Assembly: GCF_019320115.1 (NCBI RefSeq)
Contig: NC_089583.1
Span: 81,609,928-81,673,927, forward strand
Direction of reading: 5' to 3'
DNA from: Miscanthus floridulus
Taxonomy: Eukaryota > Streptophyta > Magnoliopsida > Poales > Poaceae
Length of the DNA: 64,000 nt
Shown: piece after piece, positions 52,353 to 63,609 of the stretch
Position numbering within the stretch: the first letter of the stretch is position 1
Layout of the letters: every line of letters begins with the position of its first letter
Notes under the pieces: generated by a model
Told to the model about the DNA's origin: nothing
Seen by the model: the letters and a program-made list of their open reading frames with translations, nothing else
Databases searched by the model: none
Position numbers and translations under genes: made by a program

Positions 52353-55300
52353 ATGGGTAGGAAGAAAGCTACGAGCAAGTCCTAGGCAACCTTCATGGAC
52401 GAGGAGTCATCCCTCTCCGTGATCAAGAACCAAGAGTTCATGGCCATGAGGGCTGCCCAGAAGTTTTGGCCGGCTCCAACAACGACAGAAGACCAGCTTC
52501 GTGAGCTTGTCAGTGATGGCTTGATCTAGAGCAAGGACATTGCTGAATGGAGAGCTCTAGGTGAGCATCAGGTCCCTGCTCTAGGTCCTGGTGAGATCAT
52601 TCTTTTCGTCTCCTTTATCCATGCTGGACTTTGTCTTCCTGCTTCCACCTTCCTTCATCGATTTCTTAATTATTTTGGGGTTAGCTTGAATCATCTTGCT
52701 CCAAATGCCATCCTCCATCTTTCTGTTTTTGTACATCTCTGTGAAGCTTTCCTTGGAATTTCTCCTTCTCTTTCTCTCTTCCATCACTTCTTTCATCTGA
52801 AGCCTCAACCCCACCGCGAAGACACCAATGTTCTTGGCGGCTGTGAGATTCAGTTTCGCTAGAGTCTTAAAAGCAAGTTCTTTGACTATGACCTGGTTGA
52901 TTCTGTGAGGGATTGGTGTGCTGACTGGTTCTATGCCGCCAATTTGATTTCTTCTCTCACCGTTCATTCTGGATCTGGTCCCTCGGTTAACGACCGGTGG
53001 GAAAAGAACTCCCTGACGTCGAACGAGCTCCAGGTGATCCAGCCATTCCTTGAGCGGATAAGCACTCTAAAGCAGCAGGGCTTGACCGGTTTCAGAATCG
53101 TCTTGAGTTTTCTTCGCCGTCGTGTTCAGCCTCTGAAGGAGCGAGAGAACTTTGGCTTCGAGTACTCTGGGGCTGAGGATCCTTCACGCATGGTCCCTGC
53201 CCTTGAGTTGACCGACGAGGAGGTACTCGAGCGCCTTCAGAAGATGCTAAAAGGAGCAAGCGTTGTCCCGCTTACCGTCTCTGAGTACTGTGCAAAGAAC
53301 CCGCCTCCAGCTGTAAGTTGTTTTCTCTTTGTGCGGGTACTTTTTGTATTTCTTTTTGCTGTATCTATTTTCGCTTAATCTTCCTTGTCTTATTCTTTTC
53401 GTAGGAATTGGGGCGTAACTTCGTTGACCCGATTCCCCTTCACGACCTCCCTACCATTGTGGGGGCTGGTGGTAGTCTTGCTGGGGCTTCTTTAACCAGT
53501 GAGTCGCAAACTGCCGTAATGCTTCCTGGTGTTTCTTCTATGAACCCTGATGTATATGTAGAGTACGTTCCTCGTTCAGTTCCCCGACCTGCTCATAGCA
53601 TCGGCAAGAGGGGGCGAGTGGCTGGTTCTTCTTCTGGTGTGCCCATTGCTAAGAAAGCTCCCCAGTCAAGTACTTCTCCAGGTACTCAAGTTATAGCTAG
53701 CATGCTCTTAGGTGAGCACATTAATACGCTCTGTCCTTCTGTTGCTTGTTTTCATCTTTAACCGATTACTTTTGTCCTTTTTCAGCTGGTGCTATGGTGG
53801 CCTTGGTCGAGACTGAGGAAGAAGAGGATGATGATGCACCCCTTATCATGCGGTGATGAGTTGTTTTCTTATTTTCCTATATTTGAAACCGTCTTTTTGT
53901 TTTGACATTGGTCTTGATCTCTTTGTAGTAAGCAGTCATTGGGTACCTGTTCTTCTGAGGCTCCTGCACCGGGTTCTTCCATAGCTTTGGCACCGAGTTC
54001 TTCCATAGCTCCAGTACCGATTTCTTCTGGGGCTCTGGTACCAGCTACGCCGCTCCTGCCATCGAGTGGCGGGGATGTTTTTGCTGCCGTGGTTCCCCCG
54101 GTGAGGTCTTCTTTTGGTTTAATGAGGAAGAAGATAGCTGAGTGAGTGAATTCTAGTTTTATTTCTTTGCTTCTGTTCTTCTTTTTTCTTATTCTTTTTT
54201 GATGGGTTTCCTTGTCATCTTTCAGGCCTTCATCTTCCCTAAGCCTCCAGTCGACTTCTTGTCAAACCTCTAGTGTGCCCTTACATACTGAGTCTCAAGA
54301 CTTAGAACGCACGGGCGCTGAGGTGGCTGTGAGGGGGATAGAGTCCGCAGCTGCTGATTTGCCAGCTCCCAAAGTGACCGTGGCCATGGCGGTGGGTCCA
54401 TCTGAGGGATTGGCCTTGGCTTCCTAGGAGATTGCTCTGGTCATGCCTTCTTCGCCTCGGCCGGCTTCTCCTTCTCCTTCTCTCACCTCCGGTGGTCTGC
54501 CTTTTGCTGATGACGTGGTGCAATAGTTTGATGCCACTCATCGGCTATCGGAGTTAACTGCCGCCTAGGGAAGCTTATTGACCCTTGCGACTTCTTTTAG
54601 GGAAAAAGCTCCAGGTAAGTTTTCTGCTGTTCCTTCTTTGGATGTTCGTTTTTCTTCTGTCCTTAAGTCTTGTTTTTCTTTGTCTCTTTTTGCTCAGTCC
54701 TTCTCTCATGATCATTCTGGCTTCTTTTTCTCATCTGAAAATGAGAAAAAGTTGTCTTCTGAGGTGAGCGCCCTAAAGGCCGATCTTGACCTCCTTCGGG
54801 CCGAGTTGGAGACTTAGCGCCAAACGCACCAAAAGGAGGAGAAGGCTCTTCGTGCCTGGGTGGTAGAGGCGGAGAAGCAAAAGGATGCTACGGTGGAATC
54901 CATGAAGAACGAGTGCAAAGGTATTGTGGGTTCTATTTGTTTCCCTTTGTATTCTGACTTCCTTTTTTGCTGACTTGTTTTTGTTGCTTCGCCTAGCTCT
55001 CCGAGTTGAAAAGCAAAAGCTCTCGGAGGGTATCAAAGAGATGAAGACACTCGTCCACACTAACCACAACAAAGCTGAGGAGGTAATTACTCGAGCTAAA
55101 GAAGAACTCGCGCTTGCTAAGTTGATTAGGCGTGGAGCTGACAGGAATCTTATGCAGGCCCAAAAGACTATTCAAGACTTGACTGGTAGGTTGGCAATGG
55201 CTACTGATAACTAGAATGCTTTGTGGAAGTCTTTTTGGTCAGTAGCTGACCTTCTCCGAACTCCAGCGGATGACGGTCAATCTTGAGCTCAATTTATTCC

Positions 55301-55541
55301 CCAAGTGCCGACTCATTTCTAGGGGTTCGTGAAGAGGTGTGCCCATCTATGTACCAGGAACGTCCTTGCCTAGGTCCGGGTTCTTTCTCTAGACTTTCCT
55401 TTGTCCAAGGTTGCCGATGAAGCCGAGAGCCAAGAGTACTTGGATGCTGTTAAGAGGTTGGAGCCTGAGGTCGATGACTTAGCCAGGAAGATTGTAGATA
55501 ATCTTAACATTGATGTTTCTTCTCCTGATGACAATACTTGA
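52353..55541 (+). pseudogene. element 3 antisense gene, 'putative gypsy type transposon' family
   Basis: A gene opposite in strand to pol. Inferred exons: 52353-53312, 53405-53711, 53786-53852, 53929-54141, 54226-54614, about 54735-54920, 54997-55541, with frame kept throughout. Exon 1 has the Transposase_28-type core: FVSFIHAGLCLPASTFLHRFL, HLAPNAILHLSVFVHLCEAFLGI, then WADWFYAAN and IVLSFLRRRVQPLKER (residues about 90-270). A Ser/Pro/Ala-rich middle with repeated (A/P)PxSS motifs and a C-terminal coiled coil (ENEKKLSSEVSALKADLDLL; AEEVITRAKEELALAK) follow. It is broken: three TAG codons in exon 1, three in exon 5, more in exons 6 and 7, and the acceptor before exon 6 reads AT instead of AG (54733-54734). 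A TATA-like CTATTTAAAG lies about 165 bases upstream. Such proteins are common in grass Tat-type elements; their role is unknown. Confidence 0.75.
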
Positions 55542-55710
55542 ATGTAATCGACCTTTGAACACTAGCTTTTGTAACATAATACTTATACTCTTTCTTGAAT
55601 GAAGATCCTCTATCTTTGTTGATGTCTTCTTTGTCTGGATGTCTAATCCTTACTTACTCTTTAAATGTGTTGTCCAATTGATCAGAATTTTCTCCGGGTA
55701 GCTATCTGTT

Positions 55711-56000
55711 CTGACTCTCATCTACGTTGTATAAACCACTCGGTGTATGTAGATCGTTGTATTTGATAATTTTCCTTGATTTGCTGAGTACTTATCTGGC
55801 TTTCGTCTATGCCATGTGAAACAACTTGGTGTATGTAGATTGATGTCTTAACAGACTTCCTTGACTTGTTGAGTGCTTGTCTGGCTTTCGTCTATGACTT
55901 GTAAACAATTCGGTATAGCCTGTTGTGTCAACAAACTTTGTCTGGCTTTCGTCTATGACTTGTAAACAATTTGGTATAGCCCGTTGTGTCGACAAACTTT
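55711..56000. repeat. tandem repeat after the antisense gene of element 3
   Basis: CTG(A/G)CT(C/T)TC(A/G)TCTA(C/T)G starts at 55711, 55796, 55881 and 55940, so the period is 85, 85, then a shortened 59. Units include CGGT(G)TA(T)GTAG and GTTGTGTC(A/G)ACA(A)AC motifs. It lies between the stop of the antisense gene and the second polypurine-like region. Confidence 0.7.
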
Positions 56001-56116
56001 GCGTTCTTGTTAGTACTAAAAACACTTAGGATATCTCCAGCTTCTTCTTCTCGGCTTGGCTCATAGTGTGGTTAGCATCTGGTCCTATCTCTGGTTGCAA
56101 AAATATCCTAGGACCG

Positions 56117-56310
56117 GCAAGCCCCCGAGCACTTCATGGTAGAGCTCTGGAAGCCTTGTCCTATTTTCTCCAAGTCTTGTTGAGCAGGAATCAAGTGTTG
56201 TCTGAGTGCTTTCTTGAGTGAAACCGTGTAGCGCTTCTTGGGATCTTCTGAGTGTAGCCCCCGAGCCTCTTGCTATTTGGAACAAGGAGCTAGAGGGTCT
56301 TGTCTTGAAA
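56117..56310 (-). repeat. internal copy of the polypurine-tract region of element 3
   Basis: CAAGCCCCCGAGCACTTCATGGT begins the segment, as beside the LTR at 50456. It continues through GAGTGCTTTCTTGAG(C/T)GAAACC and GTGTAGCGCTTC to GTAGCCCCCGAGCCTCTTGC. It is a diverged direct repeat of 50456-50900, so the antisense gene block is flanked by two copies of this region. Confidence 0.7.
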
Positions 56311-56339
56311 TTGCTCTGATTTATGTTTGAGGCTTATTT

Positions 56340-56790
56340 TCAGTTGTTTTTTTTTTGGTTTGGGTGTTAGCTTATTAGCTACCCTCATCGGCGGGCTCAA
56401 GCATGTTTTTAGCTATTTTGCTCTCGGCCGGTATGCTCAGGCGTCTTTTCAGCCATTTTGCTTTTTTGTTCGGGTGTTAGCTTATTAGCTACTCTCATCG
56501 GCGGGCTTAAGCATGTTTTCAGCTATTTTGCTCTCGGTCGGTATGCTCAGGCATCTTTTTAGCCATTTTGCTTTTTGTTTCGGGTGTTAGCTTATTAGCT
56601 ATCCTCATCGGCGGGCTCAAGCGTCTTTTCAATTATTTTGCTCTCGGCCAGTATGCTCAGGCGTCTTTTTAGCCATTTTGCTTTTGGTTCAGGTGTTAGC
56701 TTGTTAGCTACCCTCATCGGTGGGCTCAAGCGTCTTTTTAGCTATTTTGCTCTTGGCCGGTATGCTCAGGCATGTTTCAGCCATTTTGCT
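56340..56790. repeat. 110-bp tandem array, about four units, in element 3
   Basis: GGGTGTTAGCTTATTAGCTA recurs at about 56362, 56472, 56582 and 56691 (period 110, 110, 109). Each unit holds two related halves, one with GGCGGGCTCAAGC and one with GGCCGGTATGCTCAGGC, each followed by CAGC(T/C)ATTTTGCT. Tandem repeats in the 3' untranslated part are typical of Tat-lineage elements. Confidence 0.85.
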
Positions 56791-56972
56791 CAGGTGAAGA
56801 CAACTTCAGAGAAAGTCATAACAAGACATATGTTTTGTGGAAAGACCATCTTTATTGATCGTGAATCGTTGATAAGCCATAATAATACATATGTTGTTGA
56901 TGAGCGCCATCTTTGTTGATCATGATCGTTTATCTCTTATGTCTTGTATACATATTTTCCCTTGAGTTGTTT

Positions 56973-59900
56973 TCATGCATAGAATCTTCATAGTTGACTG
57001 ATGTGCCATGTATTGTTGACTTCTTTTCTGTCTTTAGTTATTAGCTTGTATGTGCCTGGTCCGTTGACTTTTGTGATGATAAAAGGACCTTCCCATGGAC
57101 TGAGTAGTTTATGATGTCCATCGGTTTTTTGTATTCTTCTTAGTACTAGGTCTTCGGCTTGTAATGATCGAGATTAGGTATTCTTGTTGTAGTGGCATCT
57201 TAGTCCTTGGAGGTATCTTGCTGATTGGAGGGTAGCGTTTACTCTGACTTCTTCTGTACTGTCAAGTTCTAATCTTCGGGTGTGTTCTGCTTCTCCTTCG
57301 TCGTATTATTCTATCCTTGGTGACGTCCAGATCAAGTCTACGGGTAGTATTGCTTTTGATCTGTACACCAGGAAGAAAGGTGAGTATCCGGTGGCTCTGC
57401 TTATTTGAGTCCATAGCCCCCATACAACCTTGGGTAATTCTTCAATCCATTTTGATCCATAGTCTATTAGCTCTTCATACAATTTTGGTTTTAATCCAGC
57501 TAGTATGAGTCTGTTTGCCCTTTCGACCTATCCGTTGGCCTCTGGATGTGCGACTGATGCGTAATCTATTCTGAAGCCGCAGTCTTGTGCCCAACTTTGG
57601 AATTCTGTGGCTATAAAGGGAGAACCCAAATACATGATGATTCAATTGGGCATGCCGAAGCGGTGCATAATGTCTTGGATGAACTCAACTGCTTTGGCTG
57701 CGCTGTATTTTGCGAGTGGTTTGAATTCAATCCACTTGGTGAACTTGTCAATTGCTACGAAGATGTACTCGAAGCCGCCTTTTGCTTTCTTGAGGGGTCC
57801 TACTTGATCCAGCCCCCAGCAGGAGAAAGGCCAAGCAGGTGGGATACAGATGAGGTTGTGAGCTGGCACATGAGCCTATCTTGTGAACATTTGATAATGT
57901 TTGCATCTTCTGACGAGTTCTTCTGCGTCTTTCAAAGCGGTTTGCTAGTAGTAACCGGTGTAGAATGCTTTTCTAACTAGTGTTCTTGAAGCGACGTGAT
58001 TTCCACAACAACCTGAGTGTATTTCATCTAGGATCTCTTTGCCCTCTTCAAATGAGACGCATTTTAGGAGTACTGATGATGTGGCTCTTCTGTAGAGCTT
58101 GTCTCCTACTAGGACATAGTTCTTGCTTCTGTGAACAACTCGGGTAGCTTCTTCTTTTTCCGCTGGTAGCTTATTTTCTTTGATGTAATCAATAAAAACT
58201 TGGGTCCATGAAGTGGTGATTACCAAGATCTAGGTGTCTTTAGTTGAGATTTCAGGGGTTATCTCACCGGGTTGTTTGATAGAAGGAGCTGATAACTCCA
58301 CTATGAATACACCGGGTGGGACCTTTGCCCTATCCGATCCAAGCTTGGCGAGGATGTCTGCCGCAATATTAGAATCACATAGGACGTGTAGAATTTCTAA
58401 TCCTTGAAAATGTTTTTCGAGCTTTCGTATTTCAGCACAGTAAGCGCCCATGTTTTCTTTGGTGCAGTCCCAATCTTTGTTGACTTGATTGATTACTACT
58501 GCTGAATCTCCGTAAACGAGTAAACGTTTGATTCCGAGGGTAATTGCCACTCGTAGCCCATGGATGAGGGCTTCGTATTCTACCTCATTGTTTGTAGCTT
58601 GCCATAATATCTGAAGGACGTACTTGAGTTGCTTTTCGTCTAGAGAAATTAGGAGGACACCTACACCGTCTCTGCCTAGCTTGAGTGATCCATCAAAGTA
58701 CATCTTCCAATGATCAAGGATGGTACTTGATGCAGGTTGTTGAAATTCTATCCATTCAGCAACAAAATCAGCTAGGGCTTAAGATTTAATTGCCCTCCAT
58801 GGGGTGAAATCAATATTGAGAGCGCCAAGTTCAACTGCCCACTTAGATATGCGCCCCGTTGCATCTCTGTTGTGTAGGATGTCTCTGAGTGGGAAATCTA
58901 TCACCACGGTAATCCTGTGGCTTTCAAAATAGTGGCGAAGCTTGCGTGAAGTGATCAGGAGGGCGTAGAGTAGTTTTTGCGTATGCGGGTACCGGATTTT
59001 TGATTCTGATAGCACTTCGCTGATGTAGTATATGGGACGTTGTACTTTATATACACGCCCTTCTTCTTCTCTTTCTACGACAATCGTAGTGCTGATCACC
59101 GTAGAAGTTGCCGCAATGTATAGCATCATGTCTTCGTATTTCTTCGGAGGTGTGAGAACTGGTGAGGAGGTGAGGTATGCCTTGAGCTTCTTGAAAGCTT
59201 CGTTTGCTTCTTTTGTCCACTCGAACTTGTCTGTCTTCTTCAGCAATTTAAAGAAAGGTAACCCTTTTTCACCCAATCTTGATATGAAACGATTGATGGC
59301 CGCCATGCAGCCTATTAGTTTTTGCACATCTTTGACACTTCGGGGAGGGCCCATCTCTGTTATGGCTCAAATCTGCTTGGCGCTTGCTTCGATTCCGCGA
59401 TGACTGACTAGGAATTCGAGTAGTTGTCCTGAAGGAACTCCGAATACATATTTGTTTGGATTCAATTTCCACCTCCACCTTTTTAGGTTTTCGAAGGTTT
59501 GCTTTAGGTCTTTAATTAGTGCATCCGGGTTCTTTGTCTTTACCACTACATCATCCATGTATGCTTCTATGTTTTCGCTGATCTGATCACCAAGGCATGT
59601 TTGAATAGCTCTTTGGTAGGTGGCTCTAGCATTCTTGAGTCCAAATGACATGGTCTTGTAGCAGTAGGCACCAAAGGGAGTGATGAAATATGTCTTGCTC
59701 TGGTCTTGTTCTTTTAATGCAATCTGGTGATATCCTAAATAGCAATCAAGAAAGGATAATAGGGATGGATCCTGCCGTTGAGTCAACTATTTGATCAATG
59801 CGCGGTAGCCCAAATGGATCTTTCGAGCAGTGTTTGTTGAGATCTGTATAGTCGATGCACATGCACCACTCGTCTGTATTCTTTTTCTATACTAGAACTG

Positions 59901-60300
59901 GGTTTGCTAGCCAATCTGGATGAAGGATCTCTCTGATGAACCCGGCTGCCAACAGCTTTGTGATTTCTTTTTTAATTGCTGCTTTCTTGTCGGGTGAGAA
60001 TCATCATAGTCGTTGCTTTACTGGGCTTGGAGCCTTCATTGATATCAATTCTGTGCTCAGCCAACTCTCTTGGGACACCTGGTATGTCAGCTGGCTTCCA
60101 AGCGAAGATATCTTTGTTGTCCCAAAGAAAGTTGGTGAGCGCGAGTTCCTATTTTGCCGAGAGGTGGGCGCTAATGGTTGCTGTTTTGGAGGGATCGCCA
60201 GTGCCCAAGTCGATTTACTTGACGTCGGCTTCTTTTGGTGGTGCGAGGATGCTGGGCTTTTTAACCGGTATCTCTAATTCTTCTTGGCTTATTTCTACGG
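56973..60300 (-). pseudogene. pol: element 3 pol remnant (RT, RNase H, integrase)
   Basis: Read on the minus strand from the LINE insertion leftward: reverse transcriptase (FLDCYLGYHQIALKEQD; MSFGLKNARATYQRAI; YMDD near 59555), RT thumb and first RNase H (59354-58779), second RNase H with MYFDGS, EYEAL, GDS and AADILA (58703-58230, all four catalytic acids visible), integrase zinc region (HSGCCGNHVASR near 57980), integrase core (GLDQVGPLKKAKGG; IDKFTKWIEFKPL near 57780) and a C-terminal WEGPFIITKV...NTWHIS segment ending at 56973-56975. In-frame stops between these blocks fit Arg, Gln or Trp codons changed by C-to-T or G-to-A. It is not functional. Confidence 0.85.
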
Positions 60301-63300
60301 CTTTGGTGTCCCAGCATATGGTGGGGCACCTTTGGTGTCCTAGCATAGCAGGTCCCAAGCCCTGGTAAAGGAGGAGGATTGTGTTAGGCGTGGCGAGCCA
60401 ATGTAAAAACTTATCCACTTAAATAGAGATGAAACCCAAAAGAAAATCGTTGGGGCGTAACCCTCTTAGCGACGCGCCATATCGGAACCTGGGTATGGTG
60501 TTAAATGGGCAAGGGCCGAGTCGTCACCCCCGTGACGCGCCGTGTTGGTATCTGGGCATAGTGTCAAGTAACCAAGGATCGGGTCATCGCTTCCTTAGTG
60601 GCGTGCTACATCGGCGCCCGGGTGTAGTGAAAAATGAGCAAGGGTCTTCGCATCAGAGTCGACAGGTGCAAAGGGTAAGGAAGCTAGTCGAACCAACTAG
60701 GATCCGTTTAGGTAGTTGGAATGTAGAGTCACTTACAGGTAAGTTAAGAGAATTAGTTGATACCGCGACTAGGAGGCGTGTAAATATATTATGCGTTCAA
60801 GAGACTAAAGGGTCAGAAGGCGAAGGAGGTGGACAATACTGGTTTCAAGCTTTGGTACATAGGGACAATCGCGAATAGAAATGGAGTAGGAGTTTTGATT
60901 GATAAGAGCCTCAAGAATGATGTGGTGGGAGTAAGAAGGCAAGGAGATAGGATTATCTTAGTCAAGCTTGCCGTTGGTGATATGGTCTTGAACGTAATTA
61001 GTGCGTATGCCCCCCAAGTAGGCCTCGACAAGAGTGCTAAGAGACAGTTCTGGGAAGACTTAGATGGCCTAGTTAGAGCTATACCTAGTAGTGAGAAGCT
61101 TTTTATAGGAGGAGATCTTAATGGGCATGTAGGTACTACAAGCGCAGGTTTCGAGGCAGTTCATGGAGGTTTTGGGTATGGTAGTAGGAATCAGGAGGGG
61201 GACGAAGTTCTGGACTTCACGGTAGCTTTTTACCTGATGATAGCCAACACTTTCTTTAGAAAGAGAGAATCTCATCTAGTGACCTTTAGTAGCGGACAAC
61301 ACTGTAGCTAGATTGACTTTGTCCTCGCAAGAAGAAAGGACAAACAAGCATGCTTGGATTGCAAGGTGATACCAGGGGAGTGTGTTGTTTCTCAACATAA
61401 GCTTTTGGTGGCAGATTTTCGTTTTCAGGTGCGTGCCCGTAGGGATAAACAAGCTAAGATTAAAAGAACAAAGTGGTGGAAACTGAAAGGGGAGACGTCA
61501 GAGGTATTTAGGGAAAGGGTTATCAAAGAGGGCTCTTGGAAGGAAGAAGACGACATAAACAATATGTGGGACAAGATGGCAACCAACATTCGGAAGGTAG
61601 CCTCAGAGGTGTGTGGAGTAACCAAAGGAAGGGGACGCGAGGCTAAAGATACTTGGTGGTGGAACGAGGAAGTCCAAAGAGCTATTAAGGAGAAGAAAGA
61701 ATGCTATAGACGCTTGTACCAAGATAGGAGTGTGGACAACATAGAGAAGTACAAGGTGGCAAAGAAGACTGCAAAGCGAGCTGTAAGTGTGGCAAAGGGT
61801 AGAGCGTACGAGGATCTTTACCAACATTTGAGTACGAAGGAAGGAGAGAAGGACATTTATAGGATGGCTAGGGTTCGTGAGAGAAAGACACGGGACTTCA
61901 ACCAAGTTAAGTGTATTAAGGATGAAAGGGAGCATCTCTTGGTAAAGGAGGATGAGATCTGACATCGATGGCAAGAGTATTTTGACAAATTGTTTAATGG
62001 TGAGAATATGGACACAACCTTTCAGTTGGATGACTCTTTTGATGACACCAATAGGCGCTTTGTGCGGAGAATCCAAGAATCTGAGGTTAGAGAGGCATTG
62101 AAAAGAATGAAAGAAGGTAAGGCGATGGGACCGGATGGTATCCCAATCAAGGTGTGGAGATGCCTCAAGGACACAACTATAGTATGGTTAACCAAGCTGT
62201 TCAACCATATTTTTTGATCGAACAAGATGCCTGATGAGTGGAGGAGAAGTATATTGGTACCGATCTACAAGAATAAAGGGGATATTCAAAGTTGTACAAA
62301 TTATCGGGGAATTAAGTTGATGAGCCATACTATGAAGCTATGGGAGAGAGTTATCGAGAATCGCTTGAGAGCAATAACGCGGGTCTCTATGAACCAATTT
62401 GGTTTCATGCCCGGAAGGTCAACCATGGAAGCCATTTTCTTAATAAGACAAGTTATGGAGCGGTATAGGGAGAAGAAGAAGGACCTACACATGGTTTTTA
62501 TTGACTTGGAGAAGGCTTATGATAAAATACCAAGGAATGTTATGTGGTGGGCTTTGGACAAACATAAAGTCCCAATGAAGTACGTTGGGCTCATTAAGGA
62601 CATGTACAGCAATGTTGTGACTAGAGTTCGAACAAGTGATGGAGACACGGATGACTTCCCGATTAGGATAGGACTATATCAAGGGTCAGCTTTGAGCCCT
62701 TATTTGTTTGCTTTAGTGATGGATGAGGTCACAAGGGACATACAAGGGGACATCCCTTGGTGTATGCTTTTCGCAGATGATGTAGTGCTAGTTGATGAAA
62801 GCCAGATAGGAGTGAATCAGAAACTAGAGTTATGGCGGGAGACTTTGGAGTCCAAAGGTTTTAGACTTAGTAGAACTAAAACTGAGTATATGAGATGTGA
62901 CTTCGGCACTACTACTCGGGAGGAGGAAGATGTTAGTTTGGAAGGTCAAGTAGTGCCTAGGAAGGATACCTTTCGATATTTAGGATCAATGCTACAGAGG
63001 GACGGGGATATTAATGAAGATGTTAGCCATAGAATCAAAGCAGGGTGGATGAAGTGGCGGCAAGCGTCTGGTGTCCTATGTGACAAAAGGGTACCACAGA
63101 AGCTAAAAGGCAAGTTTTATAGGATGTCGATTAGACCTGCTATGTTGTATGGTGCAAAATGTTGGCCTACGAAAAGATGACATATTCAACAGCTAAGTGT
63201 CGTGGAAATGCGTATGTTGCGTTGGATTTGCGGTCATAAAAGAAGGGATCAAGTTCGGAACGATGATATACGTGAGAGATTAGGGGTAGCACCAATTGAA

Positions 63301-63609
63301 GAAAAGCTTGTCCAACACCGATTGAGATGGTTTGGACATGTGCAACAGAGACCTCCAGATGCACCGGTGCGTAGTGGAATCCTAAGTCAGGATAGTAACG
63401 TGAAGAGAGGCGGAGGAAGACCGAAGTTGACTTGGGTAGAGGCAATAAAAGGAGACTTGAAAGGATGGAATATACCCAAAGACTTAGCCTTAGATAGGAG
63501 TGCTTGGAAGACAACTATTCACGTGCCTGAACCTTGATTGCTTTTGTTGGGTTTCAACTCTAGCCTACCCCAACTTGTTTGGGACTTAAAGGCTTTGTTG
63601 TTGTTGTTG
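60301..63609 (+). mobile_element. RTE-type LINE inserted in element 3
   Basis: A non-LTR retrotransposon of about 3.3 kb. The 3' end reads CCAACTTGTTTGGGACTTAAA followed by a TTG repeat (about 63594-63609), a tail typical of plant RTE LINEs and shared with Au-type SINEs. A likely target duplication is TTATTTCTACGG (60289-60300) and TTATTTCTGCG (63610-63620), which also restores the element 3 pol reading when the LINE is removed. Its single frame has an apurinic-type endonuclease and a reverse transcriptase. It is on the opposite strand to element 3. Confidence 0.85.
60429..63537 (+). pseudogene. RTE LINE endonuclease-reverse transcriptase, broken
   Basis: The frame starts at ATG 60429. The endonuclease begins near 60705 (LGSWNVESLTGK; LCVQETKG; later SAYAPQVGLD and GGDLNGHVG). 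A small deletion near 60806-60812 shifts the frame. After that, one frame continues to 63535-63537, interrupted by TAG at 61309, TGA at 61960, TGA at 62215 and TGA at 63178. The reverse transcriptase has RGIKLMSHTMKLWERVIENRL, FGFMPGRSTMEAIF, DLEKAYDKIPR, GLYQGSALSPYLF and the catalytic FADD (about 62770). The C-terminal region contains HRLRWFGHVQQRP and GGGRPKLTWVEA, common in RTE LINEs. All four stops can be derived from Gln or Arg codons by one C-to-T change. Confidence 0.85.

Noticed and set aside
56340..56790. Regular repeats considered as a CRISPR array
   Set aside because: Whole 110-bp units repeat with no unique spacers, in plant nuclear retrotransposon DNA.
63560..63609. C-terminal residues of the element 3 pol fragment (Thr-rich end)
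   Set aside because: These codons come from the TTG tail and 3' end of the inserted LINE read backwards, not from pol.
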